Positions 1-11,909 of a stretch of 64,000 nucleotides of DNA are shown one piece after another. Position numbers and translations under genes: made by a program. This DNA is from Epiperipatus broadwayi. Taxonomy: Eukaryota > Onychophora > Udeonychophora > Euonychophora > Peripatidae. The DNA lies in assembly GCA_028023455.1 (NCBI GenBank), contig JAQFVV010006452.1, forward strand, positions 1,333,083 through 1,397,082, in the 5' to 3' direction. Every line of letters starts with the position of its first letter. The first letter of the stretch is position 1. Below the pieces are notes generated by a model, which was given only the letters and a program-made list of their open reading frames with translations, had not been told where the DNA came from and did not search any database.

Positions 1-1060
1 CAATCATTTTTTTGCAATTTCAGATGATTTCTGATGCATACTTGTTATTAAGCAATTACTCCTAAATCATTAAAAAATTTTAATTGTATATCCATACAGA
101 ACAGTAAATATTTTGGAGAATCTTAGTATTTTGAATCGTGTTATAATGGAGATATGAGTTTATTATTTATATTGCTTTCTAAAATAACGTATTTGACGTA
201 ATTACTGAGATTGCATAATGAATTACTTATCAGAGTTCATTTTGTTAACTTTGTAAAGTTGCATTAGTTCCTCTTTTACTGATAGACTGATATTTGTGTG
301 CATGTTTTTGTGAAGTCAAGACTCAACTTGCATTGGCTTTTTGAGTGCAAACTCAAGGTTTGGTTTATGATCAAAATTAAAGTCATGATTCTGTTTGGAA
401 AATTACAAACATATTTGGAAGCACTTTTAATATCCTCAAACTGTCGATAATAAAGAAGATTATGATACTTATCTTAGGCTAAGTAATATAAACTATGTCT
501 TTCAAAGTTTTAATAATATTTTTCACATTATAACTCATTTGGTATGAGCTCCTCTCATAGTTTCATGGCTTTTGATAGTATCATCATGTTTTTCCATATA
601 ATTTTTCTGTTAAATTTTAATGTGATATGAATAGCTACACCACACACTATCGTAGTTCAGCTTTTAGTTACATAATATTTTATTTTAAGTTTTATATTAT
701 AGCTTCTGTAATGTTTTTTTTGCTGTTTTGTTTTAACTTAATGTAAACAAATTTACATAATGTAAATGTTATTGTGTTTTAATTGTATGCATATGTTTAA
801 GTGTATATAATTGTTGCAAATAATAAGAAAATTGTGATTTTGAGATAATTTGGTGATTATCCAGACAGAAAATAGGTATTTTGATGCTACATATGAATGT
901 ATTATTAATAAGTGTGTTTGAAAATTATTTTCTCTATCACTACTTAATTTTAGAAATGTTTTTGGTTGTCACTTCCATATTCTTTTAAATTATATTCTTT
1001 ATTTTGATATTAAGCAAGCTTAAAATTATAAAAGAAATCATAACTCAGCTTGAATTTCCT
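1..1060. other. AT-rich DNA, nothing recognised
   Basis: No open reading frame of note, repeat arm, RNA gene or simple-repeat array is visible on either strand. The composition is uniformly AT-rich with scattered T and A runs, as expected for intergenic or intronic animal DNA. Confidence 0.6.
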
Positions 1061-1480
1061 ATGCAATGTTATGATTATTCATTATTAGATTTTCAGAATT
1101 AAATACAAGATTGACTAGCTGAAGATCTATCAGCCCCATATAGCTATTTGAGTTGGATAGCTGGGTTTGAAGACATGTAGGTATCTGAAAATTTCAGATT
1201 TTCCACTCAATAGATAACTTTTAGATAAATGCTAGCTGTGGGTTGGTATTTTTAGATCTAGTGTCTGAACCTACCCTGACACCTCTTTGAGGAGTGCCAA
1301 AGCATGAAACCATGGTCAGGGGTTTGGGGAGGGGTTTCTGACAGAGATATTTTAAATGCTTTCTCTGCCTAAGCATTTATCACAAAGCTTGTTGAGGAAT
1401 TGACAATCCTCAATGTTTATAACTTACAAGCTTAAGAGAATATGGTCATGTGATCTATGACTCTTATTTTGACAAACTAG
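1060..1480 (+). repeat. Family Q repeat (hammerhead-bearing, Penelope-like terminal repeat)
   Basis: This copy shares its layout with the repeats at 4.6, 43.8-44.3 and 63.2-63.6 kb. A hammerhead-like block (1281-1323) is followed by an 'aagcatttat' block, then 'aagcttgtt', then a terminal 'ggtcatgtgat' motif at about 1444-1454. Unlike the other Q copies it is not an obvious palindrome. The hammerhead plus this tail is what I infer to be a non-autonomous relative of Penelope-like elements. The boundaries are approximate because no target-site duplication was found. Confidence 0.55.
1281..1323 (+). ncRNA. Hammerhead ribozyme-like motif (type I, minimal)
   Basis: The order fits a type-I hammerhead. 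Stem I 5' strand is ACCTCT (1281-1286). The core is TTGAGGA (1287-1293), i.e. CUGANGA with C3 changed to U. Stem II is GTGC/GCAT around a CAAA loop (1294-1305), then GAAA (1306-1309). Stem III is ACC/GGT with a two-base loop (1309-1316), and the cleavage triplet is GTC ending at 1317. Stem I 3' strand is AGGGGT (1318-1323). Stem I forms six pairs, and its first pair is U-A where sister copies have A-U, a compensatory swap. C3 to U would weaken the C3-G8 pair, so activity is doubtful. Confidence 0.6.
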
Positions 1481-3120
1481 CTTAATTCCTGTAACTTTTT
1501 TCAGAGTTTTCTGAGTTAAATCATATTCAATAATATATCAAAGTTTTTTTTATATTATTTTTCATATCTTCATTTTTAATATTCTATCCCCAAGAACTAT
1601 CACCTAATATAGTATTTATAGATAATATATTAAGAATTGTTTTTGTTTTTTATTTCATTTAATGTTTCTTTTAACAAAAAGATATACATCTTTTTTTTTA
1701 ATTAACTCTTATTTCACTATCAAAATTTTAACTATAGGGTCAAAAATATCATTAATTTTTAGCAAGTTAACATAATTCAATTTGAGAATTTTTTAATTTA
1801 CGTTAGTCAATTCATTTAAAATATAACAATCCAGCAAACTCTCACAATTAAACCTATCAAAGTTATGATGTTCAGAAGTTTGCCATTTGCAATGTGTTTC
1901 TAGAAAAATTGAACACGAAATATCAGGCTGTAAAAAAATTTGTGTGATAGGAATTAGTGCATACATTTAATAAATCTGAGTGATGGTTGAAAATGTTTTA
2001 ATGTGGTTGAAGGTTTTCAACTAATTAGTAATCTAGCTATTATTAGTTAGAACAAACAAAAAAATTGCAAATATCCATAATATGAAAAAGAGAAATTTGA
2101 AAAGGACTTTATGTTGCAGCAGAATATTTAAAGTTGTTTTATCTTTTACATACTTGTATTGATTTTATTTGATGAAAAATCAACTTTAACCAACTTACAC
2201 GTTTTGCATTTTTTATATAACAATAAAGCCATTTGAGTTCAAAATTTTTATAATTAACAAAAGAATGATTAGTAAAATAGTATTCACATTGGTTTGTTTT
2301 TCAAAAATTATATTTTATTTATTTTTCTATAGAATATTTTCTATCATTTTTATTCTATATTGTATGTTCAGTTTTTTATTCTGCTTAATATTTTGTCAAA
2401 CAAAAAAAAATCAAAGAAGGTAGGTATATATATATTTAAAAGAGCATGAATTGTTTAGTTATTCAGAATTCTTTCAGTTTTCAGTATAGGCAATCACGTG
2501 ACTGACTTGTAGAATTTTATTTAATTTGCATTCATTTATAATTTAATTTTGATTAACTTTTTTTCACATAGACATTGAATTTTTAACAAAGACTTTGTAA
2601 AATATTAATCTAAGACTATAAGTTGACTGGTGCAAGCAGAAGTGGGGCAGAATTAAACATTAATCGCGCTGGGCAATTTATCAGAGTTTAAAGAAATAAT
2701 CTTTTCCGAGTTTGATCAATAACAACACAATGTAAAATCCATTAAAACATAAAATTATGCTCAGACTTCAACATTTACTATAAAAGAAAGTTCTTTAATA
2801 TTTTTTTTTCATTATTTTTAAATGTTTTAATATTTGAATTATTTTTAGCTTATAAATTATACATACATTCCTTTCACTCTTTTCTTACTTTTTTTATTAT
2901 AACTTGTTTAAACTTTTTTTAAGTTAATGATTACCACTAGGCTGCCGTTGTTATTAAAAATGTATTACTTTAGACTTTTACTGTGATATATTTATAACTT
3001 AGTAGTTTATCTGTTTTTTTTTTTTAAAAAAAAATCAGAAGTTTACCAACTGAATTGAAAAAATTCATTTTAAAAATTATAACAAAAGAAAACATAAAAA
3101 TTATTTTTTATTAAATGGTA
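1481..3120. other. AT-rich DNA, nothing recognised
   Basis: No coding region or repeat arm is recognised. There are poly-T/poly-A tracts and a short TA run near 2424-2434. No ORF with a recognisable protein motif is present on either strand. Confidence 0.5.
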
Positions 3121-3121
3121 A

Positions 3122-3480
3122 ATTAATACGCTATACAGACTTAAACCTGCATATATATGTACTGTATGCGGGGTTCGAACTCAGACTTTCACACGACCTT
3201 CAACTCTCCATGCCATCTCATATTGCTGACCGACCTGATCACACACATGTTGAAAAGATAAATAATCACCAATATACGTATTTCATGTTGAACCAGCAAT
3301 CATCAGTTGGTCCAGATTACGATCTCCAAACATATATACAATCAGTGCTCAGCTTTATATTAAGATAGCCAATCTTCATACTTTAATGGACAGGTTTCAA
3401 ACTACTCCAACCCACAACTCTTCAGCCTTCCATTTTATTGAAAATCTGAACGTTCAAAGCCCATGTTAGTGTCAAGGTTG
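3122..3480. repeat. Family R dispersed repeat
   Basis: This block recurs at 14.1, 24.7-25.5, 38.6, 50.0 and 57.7 kb. Shared landmarks in order are: 'ggggttcgaactcagac' (about 3170-3186); 'aaaagataaataatcaccaatatacgtattt'-type text; 'cagttggtccagat'; 'gctcagctttatattaagat'; 'tttaatggacagg'; and a GATGGAATGCTCAAAG-like end (degenerate here, 3446-3461). Read on the minus strand, the first landmark contains GTTCGAACCCC, close to a tRNA B-box, so R may be SINE-like. It encodes nothing visible. Confidence 0.7.
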
Positions 3481-4640
3481 TCAAAAAATCTAAAAATTTA
3501 ATTTACAACTATTTATGATAATTTTGAATTAATTTACAACTACTTAAATGCTGATTAAATCAAACTTAATCCTTAATAATGACCAAAATTTTCGAAAGTG
3601 CTTTGTTCATAAAATAATTGTTACTAGAGCAATTTTCTCAACCCTACTCTGATGTCATTTACTGTAGGTTTAATAATCAATTTGATACTAGATAGTGTTG
3701 TGCTTTAATATTCCCATTCTCAGACTAGTTTTCATATTTTGCCTTATCAATAAGGACAAGAATCCAAACTTTAAACTAAAGCACTTATGCCTCTAGCAAT
3801 CTAGTTTTATTCCTTTAAATTGATATTCAAAAAAATCCTAAGGTTTTGAACTGAAACATGGTTACATAGATTTAATATCTAGGTAGTTGCTCTATATTTT
3901 AGGCCATCAGTTTTATGTTAAATGCAGGAGTATTGCACAATAAATCTTTCTGAAAGTGTATTAATAGATAAAATAATAATTACCACAGACAATAAAATAA
4001 CATATATATCTCTGTTCTTTCAGTTTCTCTATTCTTTACACGTGCACATTTTCTAATAGCTTAAATTCAAAATTTTGAAAATTATCTTTTTTTTACCTCT
4101 ATATATTTTCTCTCTAATAATAAAACCACCATTTACTTTCCAATATTTGTGACTAAGTGTTCAGATAAGTATTACTAAGTGTATTAAGCAACAAACACAA
4201 TCTACCTTCACCTTTTAAAAAAACTGTCTTATTTTAACCTGTTAATAATAATAAATTATTACATTCCACTTACCACTTTTCTAAGGGGAAGGATTGAAAA
4301 TTAAGAGAAATATTCATCATCATGTGTTAGGTTGAAATTATAATGGTTAATCAAATTAAACAATCAATAACTGACATTCTAGTAACTCTCAAAACTTTTA
4401 CTCATCCAACAATAAATCAAAATATTATCAAGTCATTCTATAAGAATATACATATTTACATTCATTCAGTCATTATATCCAGTGAAGTGGAAAATTGAAA
4501 AACTATATTTATCTCTAAAAATATCTGGCATTTTCCAGTTATGTTGACCTTTTACCTGTATACAGGTAAAATCATCCATCATCTATTTCTTAGCAAGACT
4601 TCTGAAACTAAAGTCAATAAATGCAACATTTTTATTATAT
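3481..4640. other. AT-rich DNA, nothing recognised
   Basis: Low-complexity AT-rich sequence without coding potential. I see no arms of the dispersed repeat families and no simple-repeat array longer than a few units. Confidence 0.5.
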
Positions 4641-4687
4641 AAAGTGCTCACAAATAAGTTCTTAACAAGCTTTGCAGAATATCCCTA

Positions 4688-4727
4688 ACCCCAGACCAGT
4701 TTCTGCTACTGGCTTCCTCAGTGAGGT
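4688..4727 (-). ncRNA. Hammerhead ribozyme motif (type I, minimal)
   Basis: Read on the minus strand: stem I 5' strand ACCTCA (4727-4722), core CTGAGGA (4721-4715; N7 is G, which the consensus allows), stem II AGCCAGTAGCA with only two strong GC pairs, GAAA (4703-4700), stem III AC/GT with a two-base loop, and GTC with cleavage after 4694. The stem I 3' strand is TGGGGT (4693-4688), giving six pairs including one G-U. All core bases are present. The weak spot is the short stem II. The two-pair stem III is typical of hammerheads known from Penelope-like elements. Confidence 0.65.
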
Positions 4728-4741
4728 GCTGGAATCCTAGC

Positions 4742-4781
4742 ACCTTACTGAGGAAGCCAGTAGCAGAAACTAGTCTGGGAT
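4742..4781 (+). ncRNA. Hammerhead ribozyme-like motif, stem I degraded
   Basis: This is the mirror copy of the minus-strand motif in the same palindrome. Core CTGAGGA is at 4748-4754, GAAA at 4766-4769, stem III AC/GT with loop TA, and GTC ends at 4775. Stem I is weaker than in its partner: two wobble pairs and an A-C mismatch arise because the 5' strand reads CCTTA and the 3' strand TGGGAT. Probably a decayed copy. Confidence 0.5.
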
Positions 4782-4889
4782 TAGGGATATTCTGCAAAGC
4801 TTATTAAGAGTTTATTTGTGAGTTCTTTATATAACATTTGTAATACAAGCTTGTTTAAATTAGGTCATGTGACATCTAACTTGATTTCT

Positions 4890-5800
4890 TTGTAATGCAG
4901 TATTTTTACATGTCTTCCATCTGAATGTATAAAAAATGAAATACTAAATAAAATCAATGTGCTTAACCCACATATAATGATTCTCTTGACTCGATTTTTC
5001 CATTTAATGTGGAAAATTTTTAAATTAGATGTTCTGCAAAGATTTTCAAAAGTATTATTTTTCCAAAAACATTTTCTGTATTAAAAACAACCATAATAAT
5101 ATATGCATAATCCCATATTCTTAGTTCTACTATCTTGTGGTGAAGACCTAAGATTTTCCACCACAGAGGATATGCAAAAATTATGCTTTAAAAAAATTAC
5201 ATTCTGTATTTGTTTCTATTTTCTCTTCAGCATATTGTATCATTTATATTCAATCGGATCTGATTTTATATTGCAGAAATAAAGTTTGAAAATTATTACG
5301 TTGTATAAGTGAACATTCAGTCACTTATAATAATTATCATGAAGAACATGAGACCAACACATTTACCTATTACATAAAGTAGCTGATTGTTAGAAAGTCA
5401 ATTTATCTTCCATAAATACTGTGTGTGTGTTAAAATAAAGATTTTTTATAAGATAAAGATGTAACTAAACACTTTTGTGTTCTTCTATGCATATAATTTT
5501 CATTATAATAATTTTAGCTGAATTTCATCTGCCTTCACCTAAAAAGTATGTGTGACTCAAATAGCTATTAATATTTCTAATGATACTTGTATTAGAAATG
5601 ATCACCTGACATATGATTTAGATGTTAATCACATGTCAAGTGACTTCCATTACAGGCACAAGATAACACTCACAATAACCAGAAAATGGCAAATGATAAT
5701 TGTAGTTGAAATGATGGTAATATAATAACAATAAAAAGCAAATATTGCACAAACAGAACAACCCAAAAATAATGTTCATATATATATGTATACATTTGTA
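4890..5800. other. AT-rich DNA, nothing recognised
   Basis: No gene or repeat arm recognised. Short ORFs on the minus strand at 5636-5858 run into the adjacent family P repeat, carry no motif and are rejected as chance ORFs. Confidence 0.5.
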
Positions 5801-5813
5801 TGTTAAAAAAGAA

Positions 5814-6130
5814 GCAAAACTCTCCATAAGTAGTGCCACTCAGTGCATGCCAGAGCAATCAATGAATGCAAAAAGGTTTGTGCATAAAATTCCTACCTAG
5901 TGCCTACTCAAATCCAAGTCTCCTTACTAATGAAAGCCACAAACTAAAAACTAGTCTGAGGATATTGGATGAATAGGGACTAGATAAGGATTTTAAGCAC
6001 AATCTTTTTGCATCCATTGATTAGCCTGACTTGCACTGAGTGACACTACTGTATGGAGAGTTTTGCCTCTGTTTTAACAGCTTGTGTAAGCATAGTAAAT
6101 GATAATCATGTGGCATTTAGTGGTTTAATA
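5814..6130. repeat. Family P palindromic repeat
   Basis: The left arm starts 'gcaaaactctccat' and the right arm ends 'atggagagttttgcctctg'. Between them lie the inverted blocks around 'agagcaatcaatgaatgc' and 'gcatccattgatta'. The right arm holds a decayed hammerhead block (about 5930-5968), with CTAATGA in place of CUGAUGA and AAAA in place of GAAA, but with CTAGTCTG still present. The tail 'gataatcatgtgg' is a variant of the shared family terminal motif. Non-coding. Confidence 0.8.
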
Positions 6131-7976
6131 CATTTGTAGGTGTCTGTTTTATTGAATACTTGTTTAGATGAAAAATGGATTATTTTATGAGAAACTCTGT
6201 GTATATCATTTAAGAATAACTTCACCAGACTTATTAAATGCTTAAAAAATGTTAGTCTGTTCTGTTTCTCTAATTGTCGTTTGAGTTTTATTGAACACTT
6301 TTCCATCAAAATACATTATTCTAATCATATAAAATAGCTTTCTAGTAAAAAAATTAAAGGTAGCTGATATTTTGGTGCAATCATAATTCACTTTCTTCAG
6401 AGCTTTCTCTGTCTTACATATGTTTATTGTTTAAAATTTTTGTTCTTTTTCTCTCCATATTCAAAATCATTCGTTGAGGTGTTTTAAATGCTATTTTTTA
6501 ATAGCTTTTTTCACAGATTGCAATTATTTTATTTGACTCATATTTTAAAATCATGTTTTTGGACCTTTCTAAAACTTTTATAGCCTTTTTAAATAATTTC
6601 AGGTCATATTAGTTAATTTTTGACAAAGTGCATGTTTAATTATATATATCACGTGTGACTAAATGGCCAATCTGTTTTTAACAGCAAATTTGTGTTATTT
6701 TCTAACATTAATTTCATGATTTTTCTGTTTTATGCATAGAAGAAACAGACTGATGATAAAATTGTATAAATATGATGAAATTTTATCTTTGGAATATAAC
6801 GTATTTCATCATTTTTTTTACAAAATCGTATAAATAGTGTGGATTTTTTTTTTAAATATTAACAATCACTTTTACAATAAACAAACTATCTTAATTCCTG
6901 AATTACCAAAATCTTTGTTTTATTATAGAAAATCGACTTATTTGTAATGCTGTGGCCAAAACCACTGCCAAGCAGGATCTTTATTACATCCCTAGTTGTA
7001 AAAAAAAATGCCACATGGCAATGGCCTTTTCATAGAATAAGAAAATATTTTGAAAAAGTTTCCATGAAATGTAAGAACAACATTGTTTATTATAAAAAAA
7101 AAAGATTTCCATGTTCCAATGATTACATTTATTTAGAATCCTATGGCATTTATGAATTCTTATAATAAGTTTACTACTTTTCATATATTACACAAACCAA
7201 TCGTATTTTTCTGTTAAAAAATGTAATTGATCAGTCGTTTATTAACATTTTAAGTCAATTAACACATGAATTTTAATAAAATGTATTTCTAGCAAAAATT
7301 GATTAATAAGACCAAAGATTACTAGAAAGGCTGTAGAAATTTTTAAAAGTTCAATAACAAATAAAAAATCCATGTAAAGTAAAATAAATATAGTTTGGAA
7401 AAAGTTATTGCAAAAAAAAATAGTTTAAAACTCCTAATCAAAAACAGCAAATTTTAAAATTTCACAACTATTAACATAAACACTAGAAATATTACAAAGG
7501 AGAGCCATACCAGGCCTAAAAAAGTAAAAAACTTAGGTTCTCTAAATGAAAATGATTACATTGTGTTAGCAATCATGGAATACCATATATGCCAACTATA
7601 TCCTCTATAGAGAAATCTCTTAATCTAGGAAACAATAAAATTATCTGGACAAATGAAGGCTTGAATTTTTCAGCAAGATATTTTAAAAAACTAGGAAGAG
7701 ACTTATGACATGGATGGACAAAATAAGAATCTTTGTTGATATGAAACAGAGAAAGTTGGATATAGATCAAAGAAACTGGATTTAACTTGGAGAGTTTTAT
7801 ATCTGACTTACATCTGTTATACAGATATTACATATAGTTTACTTTGTAGGACCAATTTTAACTAATTGTTTGTCTGTTTACATCATTGTTGAAATGTTGT
7901 ATTTCTAGATAAATAAACAAAAACTTTCATTAAAATGTTAATATTTGCATCAATAAAATCTGTGAAAAACTTCTAA
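6131..7976. other. AT-rich DNA, no supported gene
   Basis: Several ORFs of 60-75 codons lie here (for example plus 6947-7165 and minus 7573-7770). None shows a recognisable domain, periodic codon bias or splice-site framing, so none is called. No repeat family member was recognised. Confidence 0.5.
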
Positions 7977-8034
7977 TTATATATATATATATATATATAT
8001 AATATCTCTTATATATATATATATATATATATAT
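7977..8034. repeat. Two (TA)n tracts flanking AATATCTCTT
   Basis: Two perfect TA dinucleotide runs of about 24 and 26 bases are separated by a ten-base insert. Each run is self-complementary and the pair can form a cruciform. TA arrays are frequent insertion targets in this window. Confidence 0.95.
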
Positions 8035-8099
8035 AAAGGCAAGGCTTATCTACTGTTAAAATATAAAAATTTAAGGCTGATTTACAATTCCGATATAAT

Positions 8100-8990
8100 C
8101 TAGAATTTTTAAAAGTAAAAGTATATCCACTCAGTGCAAACCAGAGTAATCAATAGATGCAAGAAAGTTTGTGCATAAAATTCCTATCTAGTGCTATTCA
8201 TCCAATATCCCCAGTCTTGTTTCTAGCTTGTGGCTTTCATCAGTAAAGAACCTTGGATACGAGAGCATTGCACCTAGATCTTAGAATCAAATATAACCCT
8301 CCATCATCCACTGTTAACTATAAAGCTATGAGTCTAAAATTGAATATACAATATTTTCAATCCAAGCTCATTCACTTATATAGTCATATGGGTCTGAACT
8401 CAGTTCAGTATCTATACATTTTGCTCTTGCATCCATTGATTACTTTGGCTTGCACAGAGTTGCACTACTGTTTGGAAAGTTTTTGCCTCTGTTTTAACAG
8501 CTTGAGCAAGCGTAAGAAATAGTGATCATGTGATGTTTAGTGATTTAATACCAATCCTTCCAAATAGAATAAAGGTGTCTATGGTTATTAAAGAATCAAA
8601 GACACCAAAATGTATAGGTACTGAACTAGTTAATATCTATATGACTATATAGGCGAATGAGCTTGGGTTGAAAATATTATTGTGTTTTCAATTTAGATCA
8701 CAACTTTATAGTTAAAGAAAAAGGTAAAAGGAGGCTGTTGGAGAATTGCATTAGATTCTAAGATCTTCGTGCAGAGCTTTCAGATTCAAGGATCCTCACT
8801 GATGAAAGTCGCAAGCTAGAAACTAATCTGGAGATATTAGATGAGTAGGCATTAGATAGGGATTTTATGCACAAACCTCTTGCATCCATTGATTACTCTG
8901 GCTTGCACTGAATGGCACTACTGTATGGAGAGTTTTTGCCTCTGTTTAACAGCTTTAGCAAGAATAAGAAATGGTGATCATGTGATGTAA
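8100..8990. repeat. Family P, long composite copy
   Basis: A left minus-oriented arm (about 8127-8270) includes a decayed hammerhead on the minus strand near 8200-8240. It continues into the internal P sequence ('gcacctagatctta', 'catatgggtctgaactcagttcag'), then a plus-oriented terminal block ending 'gatcatgtgatgtttag' (8524-8540). A second nested unit runs to 8990 with a plus-strand hammerhead block (about 8790-8836) in which the GTC cleavage triplet has become ATC. Copies in both orientations indicate more than one insertion or an inverted dimer with internal sequence. The ORF at 8253-8522 has no recognisable function and is not called. Confidence 0.75.
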
Positions 8991-10315
8991 AAGTATATCC
9001 ACTTTCGATTTAAAGATAAGTTAGATATTATTAGATCATGTGATTTCAGTTTGAAAGTTCAGTTTTTTAATTACTTATTTGCCTGCTTACATTATATCTA
9101 AAATATTTTGAGAAAAATACATGATAATTTCTATTTAAAGTTTAATATTTACATATTCTGTGTGCATATACATAGTGTCAATTTATTTTTACAATATGCT
9201 GAAATATACATTCAAAGCTTTTTTGCATGTATAAATGATTAATCATTTCAAAAAGCCCTAATGATCTATAACTGACATACAAATCATGGTATAGTTTCAA
9301 ACTATCTTTAGATCATCGCATTAAAAAATTTAAATATCTTCAGATTAATATATTTATTTGGTGATAAGATTCACATCTCTTTTCAATATTTTTTTTTCAT
9401 AGTATAACTAATTATTTCTAACTAATAATCGATCAAATGTTAAACAAAATTAGGCACTGGACCATATACCAAATATTACTACAAAAATCCTGTCCTAACT
9501 ATAGAAGTAGATTCTGAAACCGTGTCTTGCTGTACTAATTGGGGTGACCATGAATGGTGGCCTGAATGCATTACTGCATCTGATAATTGTGGAAATCAGT
9601 GAGTCCTTCACATTTGCAGATTCATGGCTGTAGGGGATGAGAACACTCTCACAATGGAAATAGTGATGTGGTATGTCTGACAAATCTTGTCCTTAATCAT
9701 CCAATAGCCAAGGTGTTGTAAATAAATTTGTCTAGCTACACAACAATTGATGATGTGGGTTCCCACAGAATCTAGTCAACTACATTAAGGTATGCTGGTG
9801 CAGGTAAATGCTCAGAACTGTATAGGACCTAGTTCCTTGTATGATCAGAGCAATGAAGTGTTATACGCATGGATCTTTTACTTCAAGTAACATTATATAT
9901 CATAGTTCATGTAAACTGCTGAAATAAATTTATTTCCTAATAAAAAATTTAAAAAAATATTAAAATAAGGACATCTTACTATTTTTAGCAAATACTGAGG
10001 TCAATGTTTTGAATTTATTGAACTGTATTTAGTTAATAAATAAAAAGAATATAATTTAACATTTTAAAAGAAGATATCTAATTATTTCATTTCAGACAGA
10101 ATAATGCCTCAAGTTTTTCTTATTATGGTTATACTTAAATTAATAAATGTTTTATTAATCTGGTTATCAAAGCAACACTATAAATGATTAGAAAGAGAAA
10201 ATTACTTTCTATCTTTGTCTAAGTTTTTAGGTACACAATAAGTGCAGCAAAATTAAATTCTTCCGACAAGTTTAAATAAAATTCTTATTATAAACTCATC
10301 AAAATCTATGTATTA
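8991..10315. other. AT-rich DNA with one less AT-rich segment (9490-9890)
   Basis: The segment 9490-9890 is visibly less AT-rich than its flanks and contains a 62-codon minus-strand ORF (9495-9683). The translation suggests no family I recognise, and the reading frame breaks on both sides. It may be a decayed transposon coding fragment or an old exon. The rest is featureless. Confidence 0.3.
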
Positions 10316-11873
10316 AGAAAAGGTAATAGTTAATATTCAAAACTTGTATATTGCACTAAACATGCTTTTGGCAGACTATAGTGTTGTTTTGTTTAGCAAT
10401 TGAAAATTATACCTATACATGTAAGTAATTTATTATGTAAATGAGGCATTTAAATATTTCATTTTTTCAATGAATATTTTCTGTTGATTGCATTTAAATC
10501 CTTTGCAATCACCTATACCTTTTTGCATTTTCATTTTCTATCATCTGTTTCAGCTCAAATCATCCTCACATTATTAGGAGTGAAAGTATGATCTATAACA
10601 AGTTCATGATCAAGGAAGATCAATTTACGTTTGTTATTTTGTTTGCTTTGTTGCATAAGGGTGTGTATGCTGGGCAATCCTCATAGACCTATTTGTCTGT
10701 GACTCACCATAATACATAGAATTAAAAATGTGGCACTGCATGTAATTTTGTAAACTACTTGAAAGATATGCTCTAATGATATGTTGTCTTTTGAATTATT
10801 TAAGAAGGTGTTTGGTAATGGAGGTGATCTAAAGCCAACCCTATAAATGTTAGCACATATATGCCTTAGTTTTTTTAATATTTTAGAGACATGAAAAGTT
10901 TATCCATGCCTTTGGCACATCATGGGTAACTTATTTTTATTTAAATTAGTGTGAAATTTGCTGATTGTTCTTATTAGCATATTTTAATTACATCCAAGAT
11001 TTATGACATCAATGATATAAGCATCAATATTGTTTTTCCTATCAATGTCATACATGTATAAATTCATGTTTCTGTGCAAGAAACATTTCAAATCTGCAAG
11101 TTTGTGTTTTAATGAAACCCTTGATTAGGGATAAAAATCTCCATTTATTTGAATAGGTTTTAGATTCATTTTGAATCTGAGTTTTTGGTTGTTGTTTTTT
11201 TTTTTTTGGGGGGGGGGGGATGTATAGGTCCAAAAAATTGATACTATGATTTTTTAACTTCCATTTATATGATCCATTTTAAAGGAGATATATTTTCAAA
11301 CACCAGGCATATATTATTAATATGTGTTTCAGATACACTTATAAAAATGCTATCAATCTGTCATATAAATCTCATTAGACAAAGGATCTATTTATTTGGG
11401 AATATAGTATTCTCAAATCTTGAGAGCATGATATCACAAATTATTCCACTTAGTGGAATCTCCATATGCCATCCACATTCCATTTTATAAAATTTCAAAT
11501 TGACTGAAGCTACTATATCCTTATTAATCCATTGTAAAAGATCTATTATAAATCCTTTTTGTTTGTATTTTAATTATATTAATGGAAAGATCTCAAGGCA
11601 CTGAACTATAAAGTTCTTTTATATCCAATGATGCTAAAATAAATTTTTTTATTAACTTTTATTTTTTTAATCAAAATCAATATCCCAATTAACAAATCTG
11701 CTATTTTTTGCAGTCTTAGAATAGAATGCTCCAGTAAAATCTATTGTGAGTCACAGAGGTTGGCCATTTTGTACAATCTAATATGTGCAAACATGCAATG
11801 GTACAGCTGATGATGGAGTCACTGCTAGATACTCCTCATGTGTATGCTTTATTGCAATATCTTAAAAACATAG
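10316..11873 (-). pseudogene. Penelope-like element fragment, minus-strand arm (dead)
   Basis: This segment is the diverged reverse complement of the PLE reverse-transcriptase segment at 11910-13460 and aligns with it over essentially its full length. Examples are the 'catcattggatataaaagaactttat' block (11606-11632 against 12190-12216) and the '...catgcttag' block at the outer end. Read on the minus strand it would encode the same RT and downstream region, but it is littered with stops. The region matching the YVDD motif of its partner (about 11340-11370) has lost both aspartates. It contains a run of about 13 T followed by 12 G (11195-11219), a possible slippage or sequencing-difficult spot. 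No function is expected. Confidence 0.8.
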
Positions 11874-11909
11874 ACACAAACATGCCAAAATATACTTGTA
11901 TCTGCAGTT

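Larger units (their letters stand above)
4641..4828. repeat. Family Q palindrome (inverted pair of ~90-bp arms)
   Basis: The left arm (4641 to about 4730) is the reverse complement of the right arm (about 4738-4828) with only a few differences and a loop of under 10 bases. Each arm carries one hammerhead motif, so the two ribozymes point away from each other on opposite strands. Downstream, 'acaagcttgttt' and 'ggtcatgtgac' (about 4850-4873) match the tail of other Q copies. The tight palindrome would fold into a hairpin in single-stranded DNA or RNA. Confidence 0.85.

Noticed and set aside
3446-3461. GATGGAATGCTCAAAG block of family R as a hammerhead core
   Set aside because: CTGATGA appears in some copies (for example 50325), but no stem II pairs and GAAA is CAAA or AAAG in every copy; no GUH follows.
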